Positions 27,723 to 36,613 of a DNA stretch of 64,000 nucleotides are shown in pieces. Origin of the DNA: Candidatus Praeruminimicrobium purgamenti (lineage in GTDB: Bacteria > Elusimicrobiota > Endomicrobiia > Endomicrobiales > Endomicrobiaceae); the NCBI GenBank assembly GCA_018433585.1, contig JAHDQW010000007.1:62001-126000 (forward strand). Direction: 5' to 3'. The position numbers and the translations under genes were made by a program. Each line of letters opens with the position of its first letter. Position 1 is the first letter of the stretch. The notes below the pieces were generated by a model. That model saw only the letters and a program-made list of their open reading frames with translations. It searched no databases and had not been told where the DNA came from.

Positions 27723-28382
27723 ATGAAAAAAGTTTTAATAGCTCCATCAATTTTATCTGCCGATTTTTCGAATTTGGACAGAGATATAGCAATGATAGAA
27801 CAAGCCGGAGCAGATTGGCTGCATATAGACGTTATGGACGGACATTTTGTCCCTAACATTACCATAGGTCCTCTTGTCGTAAAGTCAATAAGAAAATGCT
27901 CAAAATTGTTTTTTGACGTTCATCTTATGATTACGAATCCGGAAAAATATTGGAAAAATTTCCATTCTGCCGGAGCAGATGCGATAGTTTTTCATGAAGA
28001 AGCGGTAACCGATAAAATAAAACTCGTTAATGAAATTAAAAATTCAGGGCTCAAAGCCGGAGTTTCCATAAAGCCTAAAACGCCTGTAAGCAGTATTGAA
28101 AAAATGTTGCCGCTTTTGGATATTGTTTTGGTGATGACTGTAGAGCCTGGTTTCGGAGGACAGTCATTCATGGAAGATATGCTGCCTAAAATTTCTCAGT
28201 TAAGAAAGATTATAGACGAAAATAAATATAATTGTCTGATTGAGGTTGACGGCGGCATTAACATTGACACCGCTAAGCAGTGTTTTTCTGCCGGAGCAGA
28301 CGTCTTGGTAAGCGGTAATTCTATTTTTGCGGCAAAAGATCCGCAGCAGTCTTTAAAAGATTTAAAATCTGTCAGAGTATGA
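27723..28382 (+). CDS. rpe: Ribulose-phosphate 3-epimerase
   Basis: TIM-barrel epimerase that interconverts ribulose 5-phosphate and xylulose 5-phosphate in the pentose phosphate pathway. The 219-residue protein has all family landmarks: APSILSADFSNLDRD, HIDVMDGHFVPNITIGP, DVHLMI, the central VMTVEPGFGGQSFME and the C-terminal EVDGGIN plus VSGNSIF. Its stop overlaps the next start by 4 bases (ATGA). Confidence 0.97.
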   Translation: MKKVLIAPSILSADFSNLDRDIAMIEQAGADWLHIDVMDGHFVPNITIGPLVVKSIRKCSKLFFDVHLMITNPEKYWKNFHSAGADAIVFHEEAVTDKIKLVNEIKNSGLKAGVSIKPKTPVSSIEKMLPLLDIVLVMTVEPGFGGQSFMEDMLPKISQLRKIIDENKYNCLIEVDGGINIDTAKQCFSAGADVLVSGNSIFAAKDPQQSLKDLKSVRV

Positions 28383-29758
28383 TTTTTTTATTAAAACTCA
28401 AATTTAAAACGATATGTCTTGTTTTTTTTGTTATGCTTTTTGTCTGCATGGCAAAAACAAGTTTCTGCGGACAGTTAAAAAGCCAGCTTATTCCTTCGAA
28501 TGAGAAACCTGAAATTCCCGCAATAGCAAAAAAAGATATAGACATAATAACAAAGCAAAATATAGTTGAAGCCGATGAATATTTTAATAAGGCTTCGGAA
28601 GCTTCCTCGCAGGGCGATCATGCCGCTGTGGCAGAAAATTATCATAAATTTTTAGAAAAACTTAATTCTGTTGACGTGGATCCTTCCATGTCCGAGTATC
28701 TTCTGACGGACTGCGAAAATATTCTTGCTAAAATCAAAAATATACATAATATAGATGCGAACAGAACGCATTTAAACAGAGATGAAACTTACGAAATATC
28801 AATGGATTATGACAAAGACATTCTTGATAAATGGATGAGAATATATACTACCGGCAGGGGAAAGAAAAGCGTTCAGCTTGCTTTGGAAAGAAGCGGCAGA
28901 TACAGGGATATGATTTTGTCTGTTCTCAAAGAATATAAACTGCCGGAAGAACTGGTTTATCTTCCTATAGTTGAAAGTTTATTTTACAACAATACCGTTT
29001 CCAGGGCAAAGGCTGTCGGATTGTGGCAGATAATGGCAAACAGAGGGAAAGCTTTGGGACTGCAGATAAATTACTGGGTTGACGAAAGAAGGGATCCCGT
29101 AAAAGCGACGAGAGCCGCTGCTAAATATCTGAAAGAATTGTTTATACTGCTTAACGACTGGAATCTAGCACTGTCCGCATATAACAGAGGAGAGTACGGA
29201 CTTATCAGAGATATGAAATTTTCAAATGCTTCTTCTGTTTTTGAAATGAAAGAGAGAAACGCCGTTCCGAAAGAAACCCAAAATTACGTTCCGCAGTTTA
29301 TAGTGGCGGCAAAAATAGCTTCTGACCCTGAAAAATACGGTTTTACGGATTTGCAGTATCAACAGCCGCTCCAATACGATACGGTGCTGATAGAAAAAGT
29401 TATGGATTTAAAAGTCGTTGCCAAGTGCGCAAATACTACAGTTGAAGAAATAAAAGAATTGAATCCGTCCATAATGGCATGGTGTACTCCGCACGGATAT
29501 AAAAATTTTGAGCTGAACCTTCCTTACGGTTCAAAAGAAACATTTTTGGAAAATATAGCAAAAGAAAAAGAGTTAAATCCAAGCCCTGGTTGCGTAAAAC
29601 ACAAAGTAAAAAACGGGGAATGGACAGAACAAATAGCTTCAAGATATAAAACAACGGTTGCTGCCATAAAAGAAGATAATCCTAAGATAAAAAAACAGAA
29701 ACATTTAAAACCCGGGCAGGTTTTGATAATAAGACCGGGCAGACAATATTATAAATAA
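28379..29758 (+). CDS. Membrane-bound lytic transglycosylase, MltD-like, with LysM
   Basis: A 459-residue exported protein with a hydrophobic N-terminus (residues 10-27). The central GH23 transglycosylase domain has the catalytic glutamate E199 in LPIVESLFYNNTVSRAKAVG, followed by GLWQIM and ALSAYNRGEYG. A C-terminal LysM repeat (about 410-455, HKVKNGEWTEQIASRYKTT) binds peptidoglycan; a weaker LysM-like stretch lies near 345-395. This layout is that of MltD. It would cleave the glycan strand, leaving 1,6-anhydro-muramic ends. It overlaps rpe by 4 bases. Confidence 0.88.
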   Translation: MIFLLKLKFKTICLVFFVMLFVCMAKTSFCGQLKSQLIPSNEKPEIPAIAKKDIDIITKQNIVEADEYFNKASEASSQGDHAAVAENYHKFLEKLNSVDVDPSMSEYLLTDCENILAKIKNIHNIDANRTHLNRDETYEISMDYDKDILDKWMRIYTTGRGKKSVQLALERSGRYRDMILSVLKEYKLPEELVYLPIVESLFYNNTVSRAKAVGLWQIMANRGKALGLQINYWVDERRDPVKATRAAAKYLKELFILLNDWNLALSAYNRGEYGLIRDMKFSNASSVFEMKERNAVPKETQNYVPQFIVAAKIASDPEKYGFTDLQYQQPLQYDTVLIEKVMDLKVVAKCANTTVEEIKELNPSIMAWCTPHGYKNFELNLPYGSKETFLENIAKEKELNPSPGCVKHKVKNGEWTEQIASRYKTTVAAIKEDNPKIKKQKHLKPGQVLIIRPGRQYYK

Positions 29759-29773
29759 TTTATTCGGGGGTTT

Positions 29774-30883
29774 ATGAGAATAGTAATTAAAATAGGAACG
29801 AGCACTCTGACGGATAAAAAGGGTAAATTAAATATTTCCTACATAACATATTTTGCCAAAGAAATTGCCGCATTAAAAAAAGAAAAAAATATCGATATCA
29901 TTTTGGTCAGTTCAGGCGCAATCGGAGCGGGGATCGGTTATTTAAATTTATCGAAAAGGCCTAAACTGCTGAGAGAAAAACAGGCGCTTGCTTCAATAGG
30001 GCAGCCGTTGATAATGGAAGCTTACCGGCAGGCTTTTGAACCTTTAAATTTATCTGTCGCGCAGATTCTCCTCACAAGATATGATTTTGACGACAGACAG
30101 AGGTATATAAATATAAGAAATTCGATAAATGAGCTTTTGCTCAAAAAAAATATAATTCCGATAATAAATGAAAATGATTCGATAGCAGTGGATGAAATTA
30201 ATTTCGGAGATAACGATACGTTAAGCGCTTTGGTTGCGGTTTCAAACCAGGCGGATTTGCTTTTTATACTGACAGATGTCGACGGATTATATGAGGGAGT
30301 GCCCTGCAAATCTGAGATTATTAAACAGATTAAAAAAATTACCGACGATTTGTTAAAAGTCGCAACGCCGGATTCAAGCAGCGGGAAAGGGACCGGCGGC
30401 ATGAAAACAAAATTGATTGCCGCAAAGATAGCGGCAAGTTCCGGAGTAAAAACTTTTATAATGAACGGAACAAAGCTGAATTTAATATGCGAAGCCGTGA
30501 GAGGAAAATCTGTCGGCACCGAAATTCTTCCGGATAAAAAGTTACAATCGCGGAAATCATGGATAGCTTTCGGTAAAAAAACGAAAGGCTGCGTAATAAT
30601 AGACGAAAATGCTTCCGTGGCAATAAAAAAGAAAGGGAAAAGTCTGCTGGCGTCAGGCATTGTCGATATTAAGGGAAACTTTAACAGAGGCGATACCGTA
30701 GGAATTTATTCTGCAGGTCATGCTGAAAAAAATAAACAAGAAATAGCCAGAGGACTGTCAAATTATAATTCTAACGATTTGTTCAAAATAATAGGGCTGT
30801 CTTCGTACGAAATAAAACAAAACCATCCTGATATCGCATGTGAAGAGGTTGTTCACAAAGATAACTTGGTTTTAATAGAATAA
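29774..30883 (+). CDS. proB: Glutamate 5-kinase
   Basis: First enzyme of proline synthesis, phosphorylating glutamate. The 369-residue protein has the amino-acid kinase domain (about 1-255) with VIKIGTSTLTDKKGK, SSGAIGAG, NENDSIAVDEINFGDNDTLSA and GTGGMKTKLIAAKIA. A C-terminal PUA domain follows (about 275-369). A GGGGG ribosome binding site precedes the ATG. proA is not adjacent, unlike the common proBA arrangement. Confidence 0.94.
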   Translation: MRIVIKIGTSTLTDKKGKLNISYITYFAKEIAALKKEKNIDIILVSSGAIGAGIGYLNLSKRPKLLREKQALASIGQPLIMEAYRQAFEPLNLSVAQILLTRYDFDDRQRYINIRNSINELLLKKNIIPIINENDSIAVDEINFGDNDTLSALVAVSNQADLLFILTDVDGLYEGVPCKSEIIKQIKKITDDLLKVATPDSSSGKGTGGMKTKLIAAKIAASSGVKTFIMNGTKLNLICEAVRGKSVGTEILPDKKLQSRKSWIAFGKKTKGCVIIDENASVAIKKKGKSLLASGIVDIKGNFNRGDTVGIYSAGHAEKNKQEIARGLSNYNSNDLFKIIGLSSYEIKQNHPDIACEEVVHKDNLVLIE

Positions 30884-30896
30884 AAGGCGGAATATA

Positions 30897-31430
30897 ATGA
30901 AGTTTACGGAAAAAGCGTATAAAAAAGAAAAGGTTTATTTAGGCAAAGCTGTTGATTTTTGCAATGATGTAGTTATCCTGCCTAATAAAGAAAAAGCTAC
31001 AAGAGAATATCTTGATCATCCGGGAGCTGTTGCCGTTGTGCCGTTTTTAAATAAAACCGACATAATTTTTGTTAAGCAGTTCAGGTATCCTGTAAATCAG
31101 GTGACTTATGAAATACCTGCCGGCAAACTTGATAAAAAAGAGCCGCTGATCAAGTGCGTGAGAAGAGAATTGAAAGAAGAAACCGGATACAGCGCAAAAA
31201 CGATTAAAAAATTATTGTCCTTTTGGCCTACTCCGGCTTTTTCAAATGAAGTTTTGCACATATATACGGCAAGCGGCTTGTCTGAGGGCAATAATTGTCC
31301 CGACGAAGATGAGTTTGTCGAGACGGCGGTTCTTTCGTATAAAGAAGCTTTGGAAATGATTAAAAAAGGCAGAATAAAAGATTCAAAAACAATTATAGCG
31401 TTGACCTATTTGGGTACGTATGATAAATAA
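30897..31430 (+). CDS. Nudix hydrolase, ADP-ribose pyrophosphatase-like
   Basis: A 177-residue Nudix protein. The box reads G-K-L-D-K-K-E then seven residues and RELKEETGY, matching GX5EX7REUXEEXGU exactly. The preceding VKQFRYPVNQVTYEIPAGK is typical of the ADP-ribose pyrophosphatase (NudF-like) branch. It would hydrolyse ADP-ribose or related nucleotide sugars to AMP and a sugar phosphate. It is 13 bases after proB and overlaps the next, different Nudix gene by 11 bases. Confidence 0.9.
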   Translation: MKFTEKAYKKEKVYLGKAVDFCNDVVILPNKEKATREYLDHPGAVAVVPFLNKTDIIFVKQFRYPVNQVTYEIPAGKLDKKEPLIKCVRRELKEETGYSAKTIKKLLSFWPTPAFSNEVLHIYTASGLSEGNNCPDEDEFVETAVLSYKEALEMIKKGRIKDSKTIIALTYLGTYDK

Positions 31431-31881
31431 TGCCGGCTCTTATCAGGAAACCTCCGCAGGAGCAGTAGTTTATAAAATTGAAAACGGCGTGACGTTTTTT
31501 CTGCTTGTATATTCGGCGAGAAATAAAGAATGGGGTTTTCCCAAAGGGCATATTGAAGAAGGGGAAACCGATAAAGAAACGGCTCGAAGAGAAATATTCG
31601 AAGAAACAGGAATACAAGATTTAACTTTTATTGACGGTTTTAAAAGTACCGATTCCTATATGATAAAAGGCGTTCTCCCTCATACGAAAGGTAGTATTAT
31701 AAAGAAAAATGTTATATACTATCTTTGTTATACGGAGAGTGATTTTAAAAATCCGGATGACGCTGAAATCGGCCAGTGCCGTTGGCTGTCATATGATGAA
31801 GCTCTTGAAAAACTGGCACATGAACAGCAAAAAAATGTATTAAATTCGGCAAAAAAATATTTGGAGGTAACCAAAAAATGA
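31420..31881 (+). CDS. Nudix hydrolase, diadenosine-polyphosphate hydrolase-like
   Basis: A 153-residue Nudix protein with a perfect box (GHIEEGE, seven residues, REIFEETGI). The start SAGAVVYKIENGVTFFLLVYS followed by WGFPKGHIEEGE is typical of the Ap4A hydrolase or MutT-like branch. Substrate is uncertain. It overlaps the preceding ADP-ribose-type Nudix gene by 11 bases and the following membrane gene by 4 bases, so three genes are chained by overlaps. Confidence 0.88.
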   Translation: MINNAGSYQETSAGAVVYKIENGVTFFLLVYSARNKEWGFPKGHIEEGETDKETARREIFEETGIQDLTFIDGFKSTDSYMIKGVLPHTKGSIIKKNVIYYLCYTESDFKNPDDAEIGQCRWLSYDEALEKLAHEQQKNVLNSAKKYLEVTKK

Positions 31882-32585
31882 ATCCGGCTTTAGGTAACAA
31901 GACATTTACTCACGCAGGTTTTGCGGAACAAACAATGACGGTAAACGGAGTTATAAACAAAAGCTTCTTTTTGTGGCTTATTTTGGCGGTCGGAGCATAT
32001 CTCGGCTGGTCTTATCCGGCAATTACGGCTCCTCTTATGATTCCTATTATTATAGGAACTTTAATTCTTTCCATAGTAACTATTTTTAAGAAAAACATTT
32101 CTCCTTTTACTTCTCCCGTTTATGCTTTTTTTGAAGGTTTGCTGTTGGGCGTTTTGACTTTGATTTTTGAAAAGCAGTATCCGGGTATAGCGGTTAACGC
32201 GATTTTTTTAACAATCAGCGTTTTGTTTTGCATGCTTGCGGCTTTTAAAGCAGGAATTATCAAAGCAACAAATAAATTTTATACGGTTGTTGCAATTTCA
32301 ACAATGGCTATATTTTTGTTATATATAGTAAATCTTGTAATGTCTTTATTCGGAAGTAACGGGATTGCTTTTATAAACGGCTCAAGCACTTTCGGGATAC
32401 TATTTAGTATTTTTGTGGTGATAATAGCTTCTTTGAATCTTATAATAGATTTCGACATTATACAAAAAGGCGTTGAAGCCAATGCTCCGAAATACATGGA
32501 ATGGTACGGCGCTTTCGCTTTGATGATAACTATAATCTGGCTGTATATAGAAATACTCAGACTCTTAAGCAAGTTGAGAAAATAA
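31878..32585 (+). CDS. Bax inhibitor-1/YccA-like membrane protein
   Basis: A 235-residue protein with seven hydrophobic helices starting near residue 28. It resembles the bacterial branch of the Bax-inhibitor-1 family: the N-terminal MTVNGVINKSFFLWLIL, the helix-linker MAAFKAG equivalent and the late IDFDIIQKGVEANAPKYMEW with its acidic residues. BI-1-like proteins are thought to act as pH-sensitive calcium leak channels or to interact with membrane proteases; the role here is not established. It overlaps the Nudix gene by 4 bases and abuts engB directly. Confidence 0.85.
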   Translation: MNPALGNKTFTHAGFAEQTMTVNGVINKSFFLWLILAVGAYLGWSYPAITAPLMIPIIIGTLILSIVTIFKKNISPFTSPVYAFFEGLLLGVLTLIFEKQYPGIAVNAIFLTISVLFCMLAAFKAGIIKATNKFYTVVAISTMAIFLLYIVNLVMSLFGSNGIAFINGSSTFGILFSIFVVIIASLNLIIDFDIIQKGVEANAPKYMEWYGAFALMITIIWLYIEILRLLSKLRK

Positions 32586-33170
32586 GTGGCGGTAAATCTT
32601 TCAAATTCAGTATTTTTTATATCGTCCGTACAACCGGATTTAATGCCGGAAAGCATCTCTGAAGTCGCTTTTGTCGGAAGGTCAAACGTTGGCAAAAGTT
32701 CTGTGATTAATGCTTTATGCAAAAAGAAAAATCTTGCGAGGACTTCAAAAACTCCCGGAAGAACAAGGGCTATCAATGTATTTACTCCTTCAAAAGGCAG
32801 GTGGCTTGTTGATTTGCCGGGATACGGTTTTGCAAGGGTTTCGGAAGATGAAAAAGAAAACTGGAAAAAAATGATCGAAAGTTATATGTCTTCGAGAAAG
32901 AATCTTAGAATGGTGTATATACTTATAGATTCTTTTGTCGGTCCCGGCGAACTTGATTTCGTTATGATGAAGTGGCTTTATGATTTATCCGTACCGTTTA
33001 AAATTGTAGCCAATAAAACTGATAAAATACCTAATTTGAATTTAGATAAACTGAAAGAGGAACTCTCCTCTTGTTTGAAAATACCGCAAAAAGACATTTA
33101 TTGCATAAGTTCAAAAACTCAAGCAGGAATAGGAAGCTTGATTAATGATATCGGTAACTTGTTAGTTTAA
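32586..33170 (+). CDS. engB: Ribosome biogenesis GTPase EngB (YihA/YsxC)
   Basis: A 194-residue single-domain GTPase with G1 GRSNVGKSS, G2/G3 region TSKTPGRTRAIN and DLPGYGFARV, and G4 NKTDK. These are diagnostic of EngB, which helps assemble the large ribosomal subunit. The start is a GTG at 32586 directly after the previous stop codon, with no separate ribosome binding site, so translation is probably coupled. It is the last gene of the ilvN operon. Confidence 0.94.
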   Translation: MAVNLSNSVFFISSVQPDLMPESISEVAFVGRSNVGKSSVINALCKKKNLARTSKTPGRTRAINVFTPSKGRWLVDLPGYGFARVSEDEKENWKKMIESYMSSRKNLRMVYILIDSFVGPGELDFVMMKWLYDLSVPFKIVANKTDKIPNLNLDKLKEELSSCLKIPQKDIYCISSKTQAGIGSLINDIGNLLV

Positions 33171-33191
33171 TAAAGAGGGGGTGAAAAAAGA

Positions 33192-33509
33192 ATGAAGAAA
33201 TTTTTATTATTGGGATTACTTTTGACAACAACTGTTTTGTTCTCAAGTTGTGCAAGCGTAAAATCTCCTTTAATGGGCGTGCTTTATACTGATGTTAAGG
33301 CTCCGGAAGCTATTACCGCAAATGCAGGAAAATCAAAAGTCGGTACAGCTGTAGCAAAGTCTATTTTGGGCTTGGTAGCTACCGGTGACGCAAGTATTGA
33401 AACTGCCGCAAAAAGCGCAGGAATTACAAGAATACACCATGTAGATTACTATTCAAAATCAATACTTGGAATTTATTCAGAATTCACCGTAACGGTTTAC
33501 GGAGAATAA
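33192..33509 (+). CDS. TRL-like family lipoprotein
   Basis: A 105-residue secreted lipoprotein: a signal peptide with lipobox LFSSC (C20 lipidated). The mature part PLMGVLYTDVKAP and AAKSAGITRIHHVDYYSKSILGIYSEFTVTVYG matches the small TRL-like protein family. Function of this family is not known. It has an AGAGGGGGTG ribosome binding site and is followed by a strong terminator. Confidence 0.8.
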   Translation: MKKFLLLGLLLTTTVLFSSCASVKSPLMGVLYTDVKAPEAITANAGKSKVGTAVAKSILGLVATGDASIETAAKSAGITRIHHVDYYSKSILGIYSEFTVTVYGE

Positions 33510-33531
33510 TTTTTGTTTCTGGATTAATCAT

Positions 33532-33580
33532 GACGAGGCGGAAACAGCCGCAAACTGTTCCCGCCTCGTCTGTATTTTTT
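33532..33580 (+). terminator. Intrinsic terminator after the TRL-like gene
   Basis: A long hairpin with a 10-bp GC-rich stem (GACGAGGCGG / CCGCCTCGTC, 33532-33541 with 33561-33570) and an inner 4-bp ACAG/CTGT extension, followed by TGTATTTTTT. Confidence 0.93.
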
Positions 33581-33584
33581 AAAT

Positions 33585-33613
33585 TTGCATTTAAAACAAT
33601 TAAAATATAAACT
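33585..33613 (+). promoter_or_regulatory. Possible promoter of the surface-repeat gene
   Basis: TTGCAT (33585-33590) and TAAACT (33608-33613) are separated by 17 bases and placed right after the terminator. Each hexamer matches consensus at four of six positions. Confidence 0.4.
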
Positions 33614-33652
33614 ATTTACAGTTCGTGGAATATTAAAAATGCGGAGGGTTAA

Positions 33653-34164
33653 ATGAAGAAATTGTTTTTTGTTTGATTGCCGTAACTGTTTTGTTGGGCG
33701 GAGCCGTCAGCTCATCGCAGGCACAGGTTTTTAAGTTGTCTTTATGGGGAGATATTTGCGTACCTAAAGATTCAAAAACAAGCGGACTCGAATTAGCGAT
33801 AGGAACGCAGACAGGCGAAGTTGAAGGTGTTCAGCTTGCATTTTTATATGCTCAGGCTGACAAGATGCAGGGTGTGCAGTGGGCTTTAGTTTCAAAAACA
33901 TCTGACGGCAAAGGCGTACAGTGGAGCTTTGTAAATTTGGCTGACAAATTTCAGGGAGCCCAGTTCAGCGCGGTTAACTGGTCAAAAGATGTTGAAGGCG
34001 TACAGTTTGGTTGGGTTAATAACATCGATTCTATGAACGGTCTTCAGCTTGGTTTTGTAAATATAACAGGGCAAATGAAGGGACTTCAGCTGGGACTTGT
34101 GAACATTATAAAAAATAATCCTGAATTTTTGCCGGTATTTCCGTTCTTCAACTTTTGTTTTTAA
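33653..34164 (+). CDS. Secreted repeat protein (LA_2272-like surface repeats) with a frameshift in the signal peptide
   Basis: A strong GGAGG ribosome binding site precedes the ATG at 33653, but that frame reads only MKKLFFV before a TGA at 33674. The remainder, MKKLFFV plus LIAVTVLLGG to a cleavage site at SQAQ, is a perfect signal peptide if one base is added in the T-rich run at 33663-33674. The downstream frame (from the TTG at 33673) is open to 34164. Its body consists of repeats of the form GxQxxxVN spaced 13-20 residues (GVQLAFLY, GVQWALVS, GVQWSFVN, GAQFSAVN, GVQFGWVN, GLQLGFVN, GLQLGLVN). These resemble surface repeats first named in Leptospira. It could be a recent mutation, a phase-variable switch or a sequencing error. 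Confidence 0.7.
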
Positions 34165-34590
34165 ATGAAAAATTTATGGATGACCGTAATTGTCGGTTTT
34201 ATTGCCGGTCTTGTAATATCAGGCGTTTTATTTGACGCATTTGTCTATATCGGAAAATCTTTCAACAGAATCTCTGTGGCTTGGACTGTTTCCAAAGCCG
34301 AAAAGAGTTTTTCAGCCGGAAGATTTTCCGATGCTGTTTTGCTGTATGAAAAAGTTTTGCCTAAAATCAATATTGAAAACAAAAGACTTTATGCAAAAAC
34401 AAAGAATAATCTTGCTTTAAGCATTTTTAGAAATGCCGAACTTTCCAACAATATCAATGACGTTAGCAAATCGATAGATATTTTCCTCGAAGCCGAACAG
34501 ATTTATCTTGCAATGAACGATAAAGAACTGTCGGAGCAAACTGCAAAAAATATTCAGGCTGCGCAGAAAGCAAAAGAGAGCATGAATTAA
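34165..34590 (+). CDS. Membrane-anchored small TPR-like protein
   Basis: A 141-residue protein with one N-terminal membrane helix (about residues 5-30) and a helical soluble part. AEKSFSAGRFSDAVLLYEKVLPK and a following YAKTKNNLALSIFRNAE look like a pair of TPR helices. Its ATG follows the stop of the surface-repeat gene with no gap, so the two are translated together and may work on the same envelope process. No specific function can be assigned. Confidence 0.6.
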   Translation: MKNLWMTVIVGFIAGLVISGVLFDAFVYIGKSFNRISVAWTVSKAEKSFSAGRFSDAVLLYEKVLPKINIENKRLYAKTKNNLALSIFRNAELSNNINDVSKSIDIFLEAEQIYLAMNDKELSEQTAKNIQAAQKAKESMN

Positions 34591-34624
34591 AACCGTTTTA
34601 TTATTTGTATCGTAAAATGGTAAA

Positions 34625-36613
34625 ATGTCTTTCATGAACAAATCAATTGAACTGCTTGCTCCCGCCGGAAATAAAGAGTCTTTTTTATCTGCTGTGGAAG
34701 CAGGATGTGATGCTGTCTATATAGGACTAAAAAATTTCAGCGCAAGAGCAAAAGCCAAGAATTTCTCTTATCCGCAGCTTTACAGACTGTGCGATTATGC
34801 CAAAGAAAGAAATGTTAAAGTTTTTGTCGCATTTAATACTTTGATTAAACAGAATGAAATATCTGAAGCTTTGCGCTCTCTTGAACAGATAAATTCCTCC
34901 GGAGCCGATGCGGTAATAATTCAGGATTTGGCATTGGCAAATTTAGCCGGTAAATATTTCCCGCGGCTTGGACTTCATGCGAGCACACAAATGGCCATAC
35001 ATAATTCTTTCGGGGCAAAACAAGCCGAACAAATCGGCTTTACAAGAGCGGTACTGTCAAGAGAACTGTCTCTTGACCAAATAAAATCGATAAAACGAAA
35101 CAGCAGTATTGAATTGGAAGTTTTCTGCCACGGAGCATTATGCTTTTCTGTGTCGGGATTATGCTTGTTTTCAAGTTATATAGGCGGTTACAGCGGGAAC
35201 AGGGGCAAATGCACGCAGCCGTGCAGAAGACTGTGGAATATTGAAAATAAAGAGGGCTTTTTTTTATCTCCTAAAGATTTGGAGCTGGCCTGTTATATAA
35301 ATCTGCTGAAAGAGGCCGGGATAACATCGGTTAAAATTGAAGGCAGAATGAAAAGCCCTGATTATGTTTATAAAACTGTAAAGGCTTACAGACTTTTGTT
35401 AGATGCCGGTAAAGACGGTTTTAACGATGCATTAAAACAGGCTCGGCAAATATTGTCTTTTGATTATGCCAGAAAAAAGACAAGTTTTAATTTTATGCAG
35501 AAAAACAGCAAGATTTTTGAACCTGAAAAAACTAAAAATATCGGTTTGTATTTAGGGGTTGCCGAAAATAAGAAAGATAAAGAGTTTTCTTTAAAAACCG
35601 TTTATGATATTAAATCCGGCGACAGTTTGAGAATCGTTGACGTAAATAAAGACAGAAACAGTATTTTAATCGTAAAGGACATTGTAAATAACGCCGGATT
35701 GTTTACGATATGTTGCGGCGATCTTTATGTGGAAAACGGCTTTGAGATATATAAAATCGCAGATAAGCAGGAAAAAGAATACGAAGATATATTCGGTAAT
35801 TTAGATGAAACCAGGCAAATCAAACCTGTTAATGTACACCAGCCTGTTTTGAAACAAAAAACGCCGCTGCCTGAATTATTTTTAAGGATAGATAATTTTA
35901 AATGGATTTCTTTTGTTAAAAATATACCTGCCGCTGTAGTAATCAGACTTTCAAAGCATAATCTGCAAAATATAAAAACTCTTTCAGGAATAGATAATTA
36001 TTATATTGAACTGCCTGCATATATTGAAGAACAGGATTTGCAGCCGTATTTGCATAATATTGAATATCTTACGGCAAAAGGCTGTAAGAATTTTTTTATA
36101 AATAATATTTCCCATTTTTATTTTTTTCAAAAAGCAAAAGTAAATATTTATGCCGGACAATTTTTGTATTCGTTAAACTCTTACAGCTGCGAAATTTTGT
36201 CAAAGCTTGGAATTGCCGCTTTTGCTTCTTCATGGGAAGATGATTTAACAAATATAGCGCTTCTGTCAAAATTTTTAAACGGCAGAATGATTGTGTATCT
36301 TTCAGGATTTCCTGAAATTGCCGTTTCAAAAATGGGTCTTCCTGAAAATACGGGAAATAAAAATATAAAATCAAATAAAGATGAATTTAAAATAATTACG
36401 GACGGCGGAGACAGCATCTTAATACCGAGATTTCCCGTTTCTCTTTTTAATTTGAAAAGCAATTTTATAAAACTTAAAATAAATTCTTTCGGGATAGATT
36501 TATCATATACTGCCCCGAATAAGAATTATCTTGTGCAGATTCTAAAAGCGTTTAACGGACAGGCTTATATAAGTTCTGATTATAAATTTAATATTGAAAG
36601 ACAGCTCAAATGA
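34625..36613 (+). CDS. Peptidase U32 family protein (RlhA/TrhP-like)
   Basis: A 662-residue U32 protein. The N-terminal core IELLAPAGNKESFLSAVEAGCDAVYIG, HASTQMAIHN and EVFCHGALCFSVSGLCLFSSYIGG with GNRGKCTQPCRRLW supplies the conserved cysteines of the family. Bacterial U32 proteins include RlhA and TrhP, which act in 23S rRNA and tRNA hydroxylation; older annotations call them collagenase-like proteases. The C-terminal region (from about residue 380) is a long extension of the RlhA type. The start could be the ATG at 34625 or 34634; no clear ribosome binding site favours either. It overlaps the phosphatase gene by 4 bases. Confidence 0.85.
   Translation: MSFMNKSIELLAPAGNKESFLSAVEAGCDAVYIGLKNFSARAKAKNFSYPQLYRLCDYAKERNVKVFVAFNTLIKQNEISEALRSLEQINSSGADAVIIQDLALANLAGKYFPRLGLHASTQMAIHNSFGAKQAEQIGFTRAVLSRELSLDQIKSIKRNSSIELEVFCHGALCFSVSGLCLFSSYIGGYSGNRGKCTQPCRRLWNIENKEGFFLSPKDLELACYINLLKEAGITSVKIEGRMKSPDYVYKTVKAYRLLLDAGKDGFNDALKQARQILSFDYARKKTSFNFMQKNSKIFEPEKTKNIGLYLGVAENKKDKEFSLKTVYDIKSGDSLRIVDVNKDRNSILIVKDIVNNAGLFTICCGDLYVENGFEIYKIADKQEKEYEDIFGNLDETRQIKPVNVHQPVLKQKTPLPELFLRIDNFKWISFVKNIPAAVVIRLSKHNLQNIKTLSGIDNYYIELPAYIEEQDLQPYLHNIEYLTAKGCKNFFINNISHFYFFQKAKVNIYAGQFLYSLNSYSCEILSKLGIAAFASSWEDDLTNIALLSKFLNGRMIVYLSGFPEIAVSKMGLPENTGNKNIKSNKDEFKIITDGGDSILIPRFPVSLFNLKSNFIKLKINSFGIDLSYTAPNKNYLVQILKAFNGQAYISSDYKFNIERQLK

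Noticed and set aside
30022-30660. 212-residue frame on the minus strand inside proB
   Set aside because: Antisense to conserved glutamate 5-kinase and without a ribosome binding site or recognisable domain.
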